Source: Cristatella mucedo
Lineage: Eukaryota > Bryozoa > Phylactolaemata > Cristatellidae
Assembly (NCBI GenBank): GCA_009760855.2
Contig: WPIO01000082.1
Location: forward strand, 374,001-438,000
Direction of reading: 5' to 3'
DNA: 64,000 nt
The position numbers and the translations under genes are program-made. The notes under the pieces are model-generated. The model had not been told where the DNA came from and did no database searches. It worked only from the letters and a program-made list of their open reading frames with translations. Positions within the stretch are counted from its first letter, which is position 1; the number at the start of each line of letters is the position of its first letter. Below are positions 41,555-53,318 of the stretch, piece after piece.

Positions 41555-42250
41555 CAGCAACTAGTGAAAAAACGAGCAGCTCGTCCGATCTGTCGTCAAA
41601 GGCGTAGAGCTGCCATAGCACAACGCCTGTCTAAGCTTCACTGGCTCCCGATCAAACATCAAATCGACTTCAATACTCGCTGCCTGGCTTATAGTCGCTT
41701 AGCTCGCTTGCACCAACCTACCAATAGAGCCTTGCTCCTTCAGTACGTTTTCGTACCAGTCGCATTTTGTCTCAACGTTCCTCGAATTCACTTGATGGTT
41801 TTGGGTGATTGCCTTCAGTTTCAATATACCGTAATCGTGGAACTCGTTTCAGGCGCCTTTCACTACCTGCATTGACTACGGATCCTTTACATCTAAGCTA
41901 AAAATGAATCTATTCACTCGGTTTTCCTGCACCCCAACTAACTTGGCTTTTTTACTTCTGCGTGCTTTGCACGCTTACATGTGCCTGACGCATATTTCAG
42001 TGTTAAGTAACTAACTAGGGGGTCAAACTAACCCCTGGTCCTTAGAGACTTCTTGTGTGCTGTTGCTGGCTGGTCCAAGCGTGACCTTAAGTGCACCTGC
42101 ATGCTTTTCTAAGCACGATACGTTGCATTCAACACTAGTTAATGCCATTATTCATTAGCTATTGGTTCTCCTGTAGTTCGCTGCAAAGCTCCTTATAGAG
42201 ATGTAATCCTCTTAGAGCGCTATACAAACGAAAAATTATAAAATTATTAA
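41555..42250 (+). mobile_element. L2-like LINE, C-terminal region and 3' end
   Basis: Reads KKRAARPICRQRR, then LSKLHWLPIKHQIDFN (near 41630-41675), a diverged C-terminus and a long 3' region. It ends GAGATGTAATCCTCTTAGAG and CGCTATACAAACG with an AT-rich tail. This is the family-A type terminus in diverged form. Confidence 0.78.
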
Positions 42251-42429
42251 AGACCCACATGCCAAGATACCGACTTTGTACGTATATCACGTTTGCTTTG
42301 CCGAGTGCGATTCAAAAAATTGCATGCACTTAAGGTGACCAGCTTAAACAACTTCGGCCCACACCAAACTCACGAATAACTTCAACATCATTAAAGACTT
42401 GACAAACGCTACGAGGCTTTACGCATCTT

Positions 42430-43062
42430 TTCAAAATGCTGTCAAGTACCTAAAGAGACTGTAGTTGATGGACCTATGGCACTCTGCGACTGCTGCAAGG
42501 TACGTTTTTAGATTCTTTTTAAATGTCATCAAATCAGATGATGTCGCGACATCAGTCGGTAGTGAGCTCCAGGCTTTGGGAGCGTAGGAACTTATTCGTC
42601 TTCGCGGTTTACGAAGGATCAGAGGTAGACTTGAGGCACAGCTAATTGACTTGAGTCAGATGAGCTCGTGGTAAGGATGCAAAGTATGTAGGCGATAAAG
42701 GAAGTATTTAAAAAATACAGTGACCTAAACTGAGTGACAAAACTTTCAAAGCTATCCGAAGCTTGATGTCAAGCCAGCAATGGTCGTTGATAAATAATAT
42801 AATGTAGCAGTTGCAGCGATCATAACTGACGAGACGAGCTGCAGAGTTGAGCACTAGCTGTAACAATCTAATTGCTTAAGCAGGCCTTTATTTTTCTAAT
42901 GGCATGAAACCAAAAGTACTAAGACTCGACTGGAGCTTATGTGGTCATCTAATAAGTGATCACTTTGGCACGAGTCAGATTGAGCGGAGACTACAACAGG
43001 TAGACTGCCCTAGACCATTTTGAGGGTCGGGCCTTTCACTTTCTGACTAACACTACGCTTAG
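42430..43062 (-). mobile_element. L2-like LINE family A, diverged
   Basis: GTAGTGAGCTCCAGGCTTTG (42550-42580) and GAGTGACAAAACTTTCAAAG (42735-42750) match the antisense of other family-A copies. The GTGGTCATCTAATAAGTGAT to CCATTTTGAGGGTCGG stretch (42945-43030) matches 24105-24190. Confidence 0.78.
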
Positions 43063-43097
43063 GCAGAAAAAGTACCGTGAAGAAAATAATGATAAGC

Positions 43098-43282
43098 TTA
43101 TTTAAGAGCCACATTTATATAGCAGCAAATTAGCCCTTAACGGCTATCACCACTGCTTGCAGAATGAAACGAAATGAAAAATGGCAAAAAAATGCAAAAT
43201 GAATTGCCCAGTGCAGGACTCGAACCCACGACCAGGGTCCTAAAGGGTGAGCATCTTACCCCTGGGCTAAGATTCAGGGCCG
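43098..43282 (-). mobile_element. tRNA-derived SINE family S2, variant
   Basis: Minus: a GCCCTGAATCTTAGCCC start, CCTAGGGGTAAGATGCTCAC, box B GTGGGTTCGAGTCCTG, then an A-poor insertion around 43160-43195 and the S2 body GCAAGCAGTGGTGATAGCC and tail. The tRNA-like half differs from other S2 copies. Confidence 0.75.
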
Positions 43283-44659
43283 TGGATGACTTCAACAAGC
43301 TAAGCGAGGGTTAACACGCGTGTTGCAAAAGCCATGAAACGAACGAACCCTTGATGGTATTTTATTAAGCAGGGCACTTGCTAGCTGATGTGAGGAAGGT
43401 GACAAGAGGCTTAGGGTACAGATAAACAGGACAGTTACCAAGGGGCCGTCATGGGCTGGGGATTCTGTAGATATGACATGACCACCGACGATATTGACAG
43501 CCTACAAAAATAAAAATGAGCATCCAGATGAACAACTCGCACGAGGCCATTGGAGCTGCCATACTTTGATCGAAATAACAACTTTTGATACAGTGCAATG
43601 AGGGAAGGGAGGGAGGCTTTCTTCTGAAACCAAATGACAGCAGGTGGTCCTTAAACAGCAGCCTTACTCGATCAATTTACATAGCGAACATGTGCCGATA
43701 GATATGCCTTATTGGTCACAACAGTGTAAGCTAAATGGTCACACAGCACGAACTAAATAGGCGCAGGGGCTATTACAAGTCAGCCACACTGCAGACATAG
43801 GAAGGCATGAACAGAACTGGTCTGAACTGATTAGGCTCTGCATCTCCTGCTGAGCTCGAATAGATCCTAGATGCAGGTATTACTATAGATAGCACGACTG
43901 ATAACGAGTGTTCAAATCGGCTAGGATTGTGCTCGTAAATCTCTATAGAAATCAGACAACAACAACTAGAATAGCTATGGTTAATTCAAGGGGTTATAGG
44001 AATGCACCTAAGCCATCTGCTCTTGTCGGCCATGCACCTACGATCCGTCTCACACTTTCAGCACCGATGTGATGGTAGATAAATAACAGAACACGTAAAG
44101 AGACGAGCTAGATAAATAACGGAACACGTAAAGAGACGAGCTACGTGCCAGTAAAGCCCGTCGTCTGGCCGTGCCACAATCATGCTCTGCTCGTGGGGCA
44201 TAGCTTGGTGGGCCAGGAAGGCTTGCCCGTGAAGCTCAACCACTGCCACAACCACTCAGCCTCACTGCCCCACCACCCTAACACCTTCACGAGTACCTCA
44301 TCACAAGAGCTCACCGCAGCAAGCGACTAGTGTACAGCTCGGCTACCCAATGCATAGGGCAGTCGATGACAGAACATTCCGTACCCCATCAAAAACAATG
44401 AGCTACCATGCCAATAACTAATACGATCATCGACGACTTGGTAGAGCAGTAGAGCTCTCTCTCTGTATGCGTTTAATCTCTTCACATGCATACTAGTTTT
44501 CAAAACAGATTTTCTGCATGGCATCATGCATAATCCCCTCTAAAGCATCATGCATACCTAATTTTGAGGCCTGCGTAAAAGCATAGATCTAATCACTTGA
44601 TCAAAGGCAACTTATTCTAACTAAAAATGATTGCTTGCTATACCACAAGTCTTACATTA
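43283..44659. other. No recognisable gene
   Basis: No domain is seen. It includes the tandem duplication at 44076-44141, otherwise ordinary non-coding DNA. Confidence 0.35.
44076..44141. repeat. 33 bp tandem duplication
   Basis: Two adjacent 33 bp units starting TAGATAAATAAC and ending AAAGAGACGAGC differ at one base (A/G at unit position 13). This is a recent local duplication. Confidence 0.95.
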
Positions 44660-44795
44660 GGGGTTAGCTACTCGAATTTTCTGACCAAGGTCGTGGGTTC
44701 GAGTCTTGGCGAGTCATTATTGCCCAATACAAACTGTGGTAAAAGCGGTTATGGCTCGTCTGCTGCTATGTTAATGAGGCTGTTAAATCAGCTAA
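44660..44795 (+). mobile_element. tRNA-derived SINE family S2, partial
   Basis: GACCAAGGTCGTGGGTTCGA (block and box B), then GCGGTTATGGCTCGTCTGCT, GCTATGTTAATGAGGCTGTT. The box A half is missing or decayed. Confidence 0.78.
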
Positions 44796-45119
44796 TCTTT
44801 ACTGTTAGCTACTTTCTTTATTGGTCTTAATGAGTCTCACATTCCGAATAAAAAAAACGAGAACGAAAGAGCACCAGCAAAATTAGTGACTACTCAGTGG
44901 GCTAGAGTACTCATTCGATTTCCTGAACAAACGCATACAATAAGCCTTTCTGTTGCAAGCAAGAGAACGTCAGTCACATTGACCTTGTCATAGAATACTT
45001 GCTTTAGGTTTATCTTCCTTGGAGTTACTAGCGTACCTCTAACTGAAGATCACGCTTGAATCACATAAACTTTCACGGATGCTGTGCTTACTGTTTGGTT
45101 ACAGATAGCCAAGTCTTCT
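44796..45119. other. No recognisable gene
   Basis: Non-coding, nothing identifiable. Confidence 0.35.
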
Positions 45120-45232
45120 AGCCGAGCTTCGCAACAGTATACTGCCATTACACAGAGTCAAATGTAAAGTGCCTAGAAAGAGATTGATCTCTCTGAGAGC
45201 GCTTTATAAAATATATTATTATTATTATTAAA
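45120..45232 (+). mobile_element. L2-like LINE family A, 3' terminus
   Basis: ATGTAAAGTGCCTAGAAAGA then GATTGATCTCTCTGAGAGCG and a clean (ATT)n tail at 45214-45231. Confidence 0.88.
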
Positions 45233-45424
45233 TCTTCAGATTCATGGCCCTGCATCTGTACATAAGCAATACCAACGTTCTACAACATGAAATGTTGAAC
45301 ATGGTTCTCTAGATACGTTTTAGCATCGGATGATTACAATTTGTAGGTATGAAGATCTATATGAAGATCTGATTCATTTTTGTCAAATGTTTTCATTTAT
45401 GAACTACATGACAAGTCGGGCAAT

Positions 45425-47460
45425 GCACCTCTCCATCTGTAATTCCACAAAGCCACAAAGACTACGTGGGTGCTACCATGTACCATGCTACCATACCAAG
45501 GACCGAGAACGGACCTGGGGCTGCACAAGTGACTGGTCTGCTGGTTAAGACTTGACCACCACACGATACGGATTGAACACGACCGGAGAAGTACGATTTG
45601 AAACATGCCAGTGCTTAGTCTGACAGACGAATCATTGTTCCCAATCGTTCGAATAGTATATCGTGATCAATAGTGTCGAACACACCTGATAAATCTAGCA
45701 GGGCCAGGGTAGTGACATTCCCTTTATTACTGCTGCATAGGACGCCATTTATTAGACGAGGAAGAGAAGTTTCAGTGGGTTGATGTTGCTTGAATCCCGA
45801 CTAAAATATTTCCAATAGCTAATTACGTTTTATATGTGCTACAAGCTGCTTAGCAACAATCTTTTCGAGAATCTTTGACAAAAAGAGAAGAAGGAAAGGT
45901 GGGTGATAGTTTGCTTGGACCTGTGAATCCCATCCAGACTTTTGAAGTATTGATCAAATGATGGCCGATTTTAGAAAATTTGGAATATCCAGAAAAGCTT
46001 TATACAGCTGAGCTATGGTTGGACTAAGATTGTCTGCCAGTGAAGACCACTGAGAGGATGGTGTAAGGGTCTCGGGAGACAAGCTCTTTTTACTAGATTA
46101 TTAAAGTAGCCACTTCGTATGCAGAAACCTCAGAGAATCTTTTAAGGAAGGTAACAGGTTTCGACTCGACAATTGCTTTAGCCGGAGGGGCTTTTCCCAA
46201 GACATGAATACGAGCAATTTTTTCAAAGAAGAAGGTTAAAAACCTGTCGGCCGAGCCGTTAGTATCTGGGAAGTGAGACCTACTAGAGGTAAAAAGTAAA
46301 TTGTTCAGTCCTAAACATTCTTTTGGGTCTGAGTGCCAAGACTTCAGTTCTCCAGTGAAAAAAAAGAAGCCACGGCTTTTGTAGGCTTCCAGGTACAGAC
46401 ATTGATTAAGTCATTGAAATTGACTAGATCTTCATCCGACCCAGACTTCTTAAAGTGGCGTTCAAGCCTGCGCTTAACACGACGCATTTTTTTGAAGTTT
46501 TTCGTAAATTGAAAGTAATGTTCACGACTCTGTACATGGACAGAATGTGTGGGAGCATGATCATTGAGGGCACTCCTAGCCGTCATGTTCACTGCATCAA
46601 TGGGGGGTATCAAGGCTGCCGACCAAGTCTCGGCGCAGATCAAGAAGACCTGCTTTGCATAAGGATTTGAAAATTGTGTTCTGGTCAATGCTTTTTAAAT
46701 TCTGTCGCAGGACACACTCGACATTACCCTGTATGTACGACGGCGCCGGAACAGAAAACGAAATAGAGCAATGATCCAAGATGGTCTGAGGGCACGCAAC
46801 AAGGTCAGTGGGGCAGACATACTTAGTAATTAACAAGATCTAGGATATGGCCACCGATGTGACTGGTTATGATTAACGTGTTGGACCAAACCAAAGTTCT
46901 CTAAACTTCTTCATTGAGAGTCACGAAATGAGTGGATCTGGCTGTTGCTAGGGTTGTCAACGTGAATGCTGAAGTCTCCTGCAATAAGTAACGGCCGCTC
47001 ACACATAAATATTTAAGCAAGGAACTCCAAAGACTCCTCTATAAACAAGGTAAGACAGCCATGAGGTTGGTAGATCACATTTGGAAGAGGCATGGTCTCT
47101 GGCCTCATAGCCAAGCGATTCACGAACAATGACAGCAACCCCACAACCAACCTTGTCAGACCGTATGGACTGAAAGAATGAGAACCCAGGTGGGGTGATT
47201 TCAGATACGCAGCTACCAGAGAGGGCCTCACTCATGCCTCGGTCAGCAGAGTGCATCTAGCTTCTCTTGGACAATCTGGAGGCAGATAAACAACCCCTTA
47301 GCTTTTAGTGAACCGACACGTAACAGGCAGAAGCTAAGGTGGTTTAACAGGAGCTGCAGCGGGCTGTGGCTACTAGGCAAGACTGCTATATGAGCTCCAG
47401 TCGGCTGCTGTACGTGGAGTGCATCCACAGGCAGTGACACTTCCTCTCACCATGACACAT
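45425..47460 (-). mobile_element. L2-like LINE family B with endonuclease, internally deleted
   Basis: From left (3'): family-B terminus (45433-45475), then an abrupt jump at about 45480 into the RT palm, fingers, linker and endonuclease up to about 47460. Compared with the copy at 12390-15240 roughly 1 kb (C-terminal domain and thumb) is missing at the jump. Confidence 0.88.
46344..47440 (-). pseudogene. Family-B LINE ORF2, endonuclease and linker
   Basis: An apurinic-type endonuclease that nicks target DNA to prime reverse transcription. Readable from its N-side (right): SLKAKGLFICLQIVQEKLDA then LTEA followed by a stop where the family has TETW (47225-47440). Next is an 85-codon frame with FQSIRSDKVGCGVAVIVRES (47120-47185), AGDFSIHVDN (about 46955-46985, the GDFN box), FGLVQHVNHNQSHR (about 46860-46895) and LDHCSISFS (about 46755-46785, the SDH box). 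A 114-codon frame (46344-46688) then forms the basic linker to RT, with RVKRRLERHFKKSGS. Four frames are needed to read it all, so it is dead. It is the only endonuclease I can see in the window. Confidence 0.85.
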
Positions 47461-48750
47461 TCTCGAACAGAAGAAGCATAGGACACCTTCTTCACAATTA
47501 ATGGTGACCGAAAACATGGTCAGCCATAAGGCTAATACGTACGCCCCTCGACCAGCATACAGGGATTGACATCACCTATTTCATTGGCATTGCAAATATG
47601 CCTAACTTTGGTGCTAAGAAGTGGTATCACCCATAAGTATACCACCAGGGCTTGCAAGCTACAAGTAGGCAGTCTTAGGCTGGAAGTGCTAACAGCAAAC
47701 ATGTAATGAATGACTTGAGTCAACCGGCCAGGCATGCTAGGTTTTCTTTTACCTGTTTCTTAAGGCAGTCCAGGGTTCGCCTGCTACAGGGTGGCTAATG
47801 CAGGCACTTCTCGCAATGCACTTTCTGTGGTGCCCACAGTAACTCAGTACACTGCCTGCCTACACTGTTATAAAAACGTACGACTTTTGTAGTTAGAACA
47901 CGAGCAGATACGGTTTAAAATAAATTAGCTAAATTGCAGTGCTAAAAATGGGGAGCTACTAGATAAGTCAGAACATAGGCTTAAGATTCTCTGTTCCCTT
48001 TCCTATTCCCTATACTGCACTACAACATTGCAAAACCACCGGCCAAGGCTCGTGGGGAATCAAGAGTCAGTAGGTATGCCAACTCGATGGTATGGCAAGC
48101 AGAAAAAAAACCTCAAACGGCAAACGTTGGTCCTAAGACAACTGTAAGCTAGCAAGCAGAGAGAGACAGAAAGAGACAAACAGACAGACGGACAGAGAGA
48201 GAGAGAGAGAGAGAGAGAGGAGACAGACGAACATAGACAGGCAGACTGAGACAAAGACAGACAGACAGACACACACACAGGACAAAAAGTGTGAGGGGAC
48301 TTGTGTACTGCCATTGGTTTTGTCTCAAGTGTCAATGTACTGGTACCTTATCTACATAGGGTAAGGGCCACTAACTTAGCAGCACTGTCAATGATGCTTG
48401 CCTCAATGATGACCATGCTTGCAAAGATCTTCGATCCCACAAGCGAAACATAATGATAGAGCCGAACAACAGTGTAAATGCTCAAGCTCTCTCATAGTGG
48501 AGTCCTTTCCTAGTAATGCAGGAAGCAGGAACAGGTCAAAGCAATCATCCGTCATCGATGATAACTCTACTGCAGTGGTTCAAATGGTCTTGAACTCAAA
48601 CAAGATAGTGATGACAGAGCTACAGATCAGTCTTTAAGATCCTTGAATGAAGATTCCAAAATGCAATGCCCATCGAGTAATCTAAACAACCTATTCAGGC
48701 ACAGAGAGCTACTATTGACATAGACAGGCAAGGGACATGTAACAATGGCG
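47461..48750. other. No recognisable gene; short GACA/GA repeats
   Basis: Contains a GACAGA/GA-rich simple repeat at about 48160-48280 (with a pure GA run near 48190-48219). No coding domain is seen. Confidence 0.4.
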
Positions 48751-48880
48751 CTCTGGTCTGACCCAAGGGTAAGGTGCTTGCCTTTAACAACCAAGGTCGT
48801 GGGCTCAAGCTCTGCCGCATATGTAAGGCATCTGGATTGAAATTAAATTCTCTTAGGACGTTATACAAATAAAGTATATT
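48751..48880 (+). mobile_element. tRNA-derived SINE family S1, diverged
   Basis: CTCTGGTCTGACCCAAGGGT, CCAAGGTCGTGGGCTCAAGC (box B), then GGCATCTGGATTGAAATTAA and TTCTCTTAGGACGTTATACA, AATAAA-type end. Confidence 0.82.
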
Positions 48881-50589
48881 TATAAATCTTAATTTTTCAC
48901 CAAAGCAATTGCCATGGCAGCCATCTCGCTCATCCCAAAGCAGCACTTGGACCTCCAAAACAGCAGCTGTGCATATAAGTAAGGCAAGTCCTTCTGTATA
49001 GGAGTTCTTTTACCACCAGTGAAGCTTCCAGCAGTACTTTTATCAATAGAATCAGGGCAAAACAACCCCAAGTGCCTGGTCCCACTAACAGGATGCTTCT
49101 AATTATCTGTAATGGTGCATAATGCCCTTCATGCAGGAGGTAGGTATCATTACAAGGGAGTGCTACAACGTCATTACTTAATACATTGCCAATTCATTTC
49201 TTCAACCTCTTAATCAGATCGCAGTGGTCCCACTCGGTCGGCTTTCCAAGGTCACGATCCATACCCAAGCTTGTTAGATCTTAACCTGTACCGGATAAAG
49301 TTGACTGACTGATGGAAACTATTTACGATAATAGCTCTTCATATAATGCAAAAGAAAAATAAGCAAATGGAGGACGGCATACGATGAAAGTATATGACGG
49401 CACACTCATCATGCAGCTAAGGATATTTCCTTGTTAGTTATTGGCTTAGCATAAGTGACGCACAAGTGAGTGAGCTCTCCTGCTAGCAACTTAATAAGCC
49501 AGCACTGCAGTGCCAACCCATTAAGGTTATTAATTTAACCTTAATAACCAAAAGAAGGTGCTTCAATAGGAGAGCATGCAACAAGCAGATGCAAAAGAGC
49601 AGACCTGCAAAAAAACACACAGCCCACACCAACATCATAACAAACCCGAATGCCCACCTCCAACCCCCCTAGGGGCAGACATAGCAAGGGAAATTTTAAT
49701 CAAATATCAAATACTGACACAAAACCATCTTGGTATGATTAACACAGCCACAGGATGTTTCAGGTATGCAAAGTGAGATAAGACAGGGAAAAACGAGTCA
49801 GGAATCTGAATAAAGCAGAAAATAATAACTTCTCTGCCCCACCTACGACCTATTAGATTTAATACTGACTAGAGCATTTGGATTGTCAGCTGCAGCCACC
49901 TGGATGAACACCCTGACCAGTACATACGTAGCATAAGTAGCACACCAGCATAAATATTAGTGTAAGCATGCATGAATACATATATGTATGCGACTGAAGT
50001 CGGATAAGCTAGAAACGACCCTTTCTAAACATGCGTGCAGTTGATATGCTGAGCCCTTGATCGAGCTAGAAACACCCCCCCGGCCAGTGTGAGGTGTCCT
50101 TTGATTTGGTGGACCAGCAGCACTTGCAACATCACGAGCATCTGTTATGACCATTCAGCAGTGACGTGGGAACATCGACATGAGGCAAACTGCATGCAGT
50201 CGGCAGTGGATGGGACCAGCACACACACAGGCTGCTATGAGTGAAACTCGGCCCAATTTGCACACTACAGCACAACAGTAGCATTATTCAATGATCCTTC
50301 AAAAGTGGCCTCATACCAAACAGAAATGGGGCCATATTAAATAAAAGTCAGCAGACAACCCGAACAGATACACACTGTTGTCGGTAGAGCAGTGGACTCA
50401 GTACACCTATTGTGGCCTACATGTGATAAACTTACCAATAGAGTAAAACAGGTTGCTGAAAACTGTTTTCTTACTACCGGCACTACGAGAAATAGTTACA
50501 ACACTGCAGGATAGTCAGCGGCGTCGAGAGAAGATTTTGCAATTTAAAGAGAAAAGTAGGCACTTGTGGGATGTAACGATTGACAAGCA
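48881..50589. other. No recognisable gene
   Basis: 1.7 kb with only short, composition-driven frames. No element ends are identified. Confidence 0.4.
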
Positions 50590-50678
50590 ACCTTTCCAGC
50601 ATAAAGTGCCTAGAACGAGATCTAGTTCTCTTAAGATGCTAAACCGTGTCTTTATTATTACTAGTACTATTATAGCAA
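50590..50678 (+). mobile_element. L2-like LINE family A, 3' terminus only
   Basis: ATAAAGTGCCTAGAACGAGA then TCTAGTTCTCTTAAGATGC and an ATT-type tail (50655-50676). Confidence 0.78.
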
Positions 50679-51224
50679 GCAGATGGGGATTCATATGTAC
50701 TTACAGGACAGCTGCTTGTTAGAGACCACACTGGACAAGCAAATTGGAAAAAATTTCATTTATCTCGAACAAAGCACGAAGCTGCGCAATACGACTTAAA
50801 TTTTTGCGACATGCTGAACTTTCAATCATTATACGATGCCGTGAGCTCCACCAATGAAAAAGTGAATAGCACCTCAGCTTGCAATTTGTAAGTGGATGCC
50901 TGTGCAGAACAACATTCATACACGACCACACCAGCTAAAGCAGCACAAATCAACTTACATGAAACTACTAAACACTTGTTTAGCATCATCGCTTGCTTTC
51001 CCATTGGCAAAGGCAATCAAGGAACAGAAGATAGCACACCATGCTGCATACTTGATCTGTAATAAAAATGCATAGATCATTAGCCAAGTGGACGAGTCCT
51101 GCTGTGTGAATCAAGTATACACGGAAATATGTGATCTACTGGCACGTCGTCAGTAAGTTCACGAATGGGGCAACAAAAATGCCCTTTTGTTTGCCAAACA
51201 ACTTCGAGAAATGCACGTGTGATT
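50679..51224. other. No recognisable gene
   Basis: Nothing identifiable. Confidence 0.35.
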
Positions 51225-53025
51225 CGAATGTTGCTGATTGAATGGCGTTACAAAAATACTGGCCAAGGCATCCCGACCCTCGGTCTGGTGCTGGTGGATG
51301 AAAAGGCTCAGGTGTTTAATGCTTCACTCGAAAACAGGATTGCTCTAAAGACCTTCAAATCGTCAGTCATTAGATCGATACTTCGATCTAATGACGATCT
51401 AATGAGATCGATACTATACAAACGCACGGATTGCTTTCCCAGATCCTAGCTAAGTATTGCCCCTAGTCTTGCTTCTTCCTTTTTTGTCCGACAATCTTGA
51501 AAAAACTGTCGCTAAAAAGCTTGTGGTGCTCATTGAAAAGGTGCTATCATGAGAATTTCAATCTAGGTTCATGCGACATTATTCTGCTGCAACTACTCCA
51601 CTCCATGTACCGAAAGACATTCTAGATAGTAATGCTGGTAATAATGTTGCTGCCTTGTGTTTTCCTGCTCGACCGATCAGTAGCTTTCGACACAATCGAT
51701 CACAAGACCCGGCTTGAGCGTTTGAGGGCCTTAATCGATCCGGCTGATGAGGCCCTTGACGTGACTTGAATCGTACTGCCTGATCGCATCCTTTCCGCAT
51801 CCACTCAATGCTGTAAAGCAGTCAAGTCTCATCCAGCAGACCTGCTACCTGTAGAGTTCCACAAGGTTCTGCAGTGGGGCCGGCTGTAATTCTTCATTTA
51901 TATAGAGCTTCTGGAGTGTGTTATTCAGGTTCAGGATATCGGCTGTCACTAGTGTGCCGATGACACTCCCACACTCGCTATTCAAGCAGTCTGAACAACT
52001 TCGGTGACTGATCAACTTAACCCCGGTCTTGTAGACATCTGGTCCTGTATGTCGGCTAACTTTCTTAAGTTAAACGGTTGTCAAACCAAACACCTAATAG
52101 TAATCCCGTACAGCTAGAGTTAGTGGGTTTGCTTCTCAATTAGACGTGCGACAGTGCCATCATCACTGAGTGCTTGTAATTTATTTATAACCCTTGGCTG
52201 CTTGACAATTAAAAGTTTTACCCACAAGGCTGCTGTCACTGCCACTTTATCTTGTTTTATCCCAATTCAGTTTCAGAGACAACTGGCTGCATTGGCAGGC
52301 ACAAGATCAACATAGTTTAGTTCTCAGGTTCTCTCACTAGATAACTGTGGTTCATTATAGGTACGGCTACAAAAAAGCCACCATGCCTCTACTGCTAATC
52401 ATGAATATGGCCACTGGGCTGGTCTTCAAATCCGAGAAAGTCGGGTGAATTTGTCTCTTTTCCTACAGGAACTACATTGACCCATGAATACAACTCCTAC
52501 TCTTGACTCACAAGGTCCACAGCAGCTTGGCTCCTCCATACCTTGCTGAACAACACCGGTTTCAGCCGTGCCGTGCCCACAAGCCCTCCCCAGGACAATA
52601 AAAAAACACTCATTCAATTCTTTCACTTGGACACTGTTAGCAACAGAAGTGTCTGCTCTCCCGAGTCATGTGCTGTGGAATTCCTGCCAAATGTTCTATG
52701 CATCGACATCCCTATTGCTGCCAAAGCTGCAAGCTTGTCCAGTCTTCAAGTGACAGTGAGTGCAGTGCAGTCTTTCAGTCTGCAGTCTTCAAGCTTGTCC
52801 AACCCTGTCCAGTCGTCCCGTGTTGTTATTTTTTCGATTCTCCTGCTGACTCAGCCATCCTTCTCACTTCTGCTTTGTTGCATGAGATGAAATCAGTTGG
52901 CTACCGTATGCGCAGCTATACCAAATAAGGTCTGAGTGTGCTATAGAAAACTCGACCAGAGTAGCACCCACATAGTCTTTTCGGCTTTGCGGGGAGTTAC
53001 AGATGCACAAATACCTGAGGAGTAG
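51225..53025 (+). mobile_element. L2-like LINE family B, linker to 3' end, heavily mutated
   Basis: Runs from the pre-RT linker (FNASLENRIALKTFKSSVIR, 51318-51377) through fingers, palm, thumb and C-terminal extension (SVGYRMRSYTK, near 52890-52925) to the terminus GGGGAGTTACAGATGCAC at 52990-53007. Most blocks are present in order but many stops and shifts occur. Confidence 0.85.
51470..52330 (+). pseudogene. Family-B LINE reverse transcriptase (broken)
   Basis: RT remnant with readable palm. FCPTILKKL marks the fingers (about 51485-51515). VAFDTIDHKTRLERLRALI (51678-51740) contains the motif A catalytic Asp. VPQ-type SSTRFCSGAGC and GPAVILH follow (about 51845-51905). CADDTPTLAI (51951-51980) is motif C with both Asp kept and Tyr replaced by Cys. 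MSANFLKLNGCQTKHL is the post-palm segment (52050-52090). The AADDTQ-like box and DTIDH box agree with family A. Frames change repeatedly. Confidence 0.8.
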
Positions 53026-53092
53026 TAACAATATATAGGGGTAATAAATTGTTGAGGATACGTATGAATATCTCTAGTGGCAAAAGCTTGCC

Positions 53093-53318
53093 TGGAGAAC
53101 AGTTTTAAAAAGAAGCAAACAAGGTCCTTCTTTCAGTACTACCATGCTGACCCTGTACATGTCACCTCTAACCACGTTATGCTTGCTGTCATTGAGCATG
53201 CTGCCACTAACCATTTGACCGTGCTTCTTCCTTTGCAGCAAATCTAAAGTGCCCAAAAAGAGATTGAGCTCTCTGGGGGTGCTATAGCACATGCATTATT
53301 ATTATTATTATTATCATG
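53093..53318 (+). mobile_element. L2-like LINE family A, 3' terminus
   Basis: AGAACAGTTTTAAAAAGAAG, 3' UTR, then CTAAAGTGCCCAAAAAGAGA, TTGAGCTCTCTGGGGGTGCT and an (ATT)n tail at 53298-53315. Confidence 0.9.

Noticed and set aside
44076-44141. CRISPR-like direct repeat
   Set aside because: Only two adjacent units without spacers, in eukaryotic DNA.
52543-52928. Overlapping plus frames of 115 and 86 codons
   Set aside because: These lie within the family-B LINE. Only the SVGYRMR part of the second is genuine LINE coding sequence.
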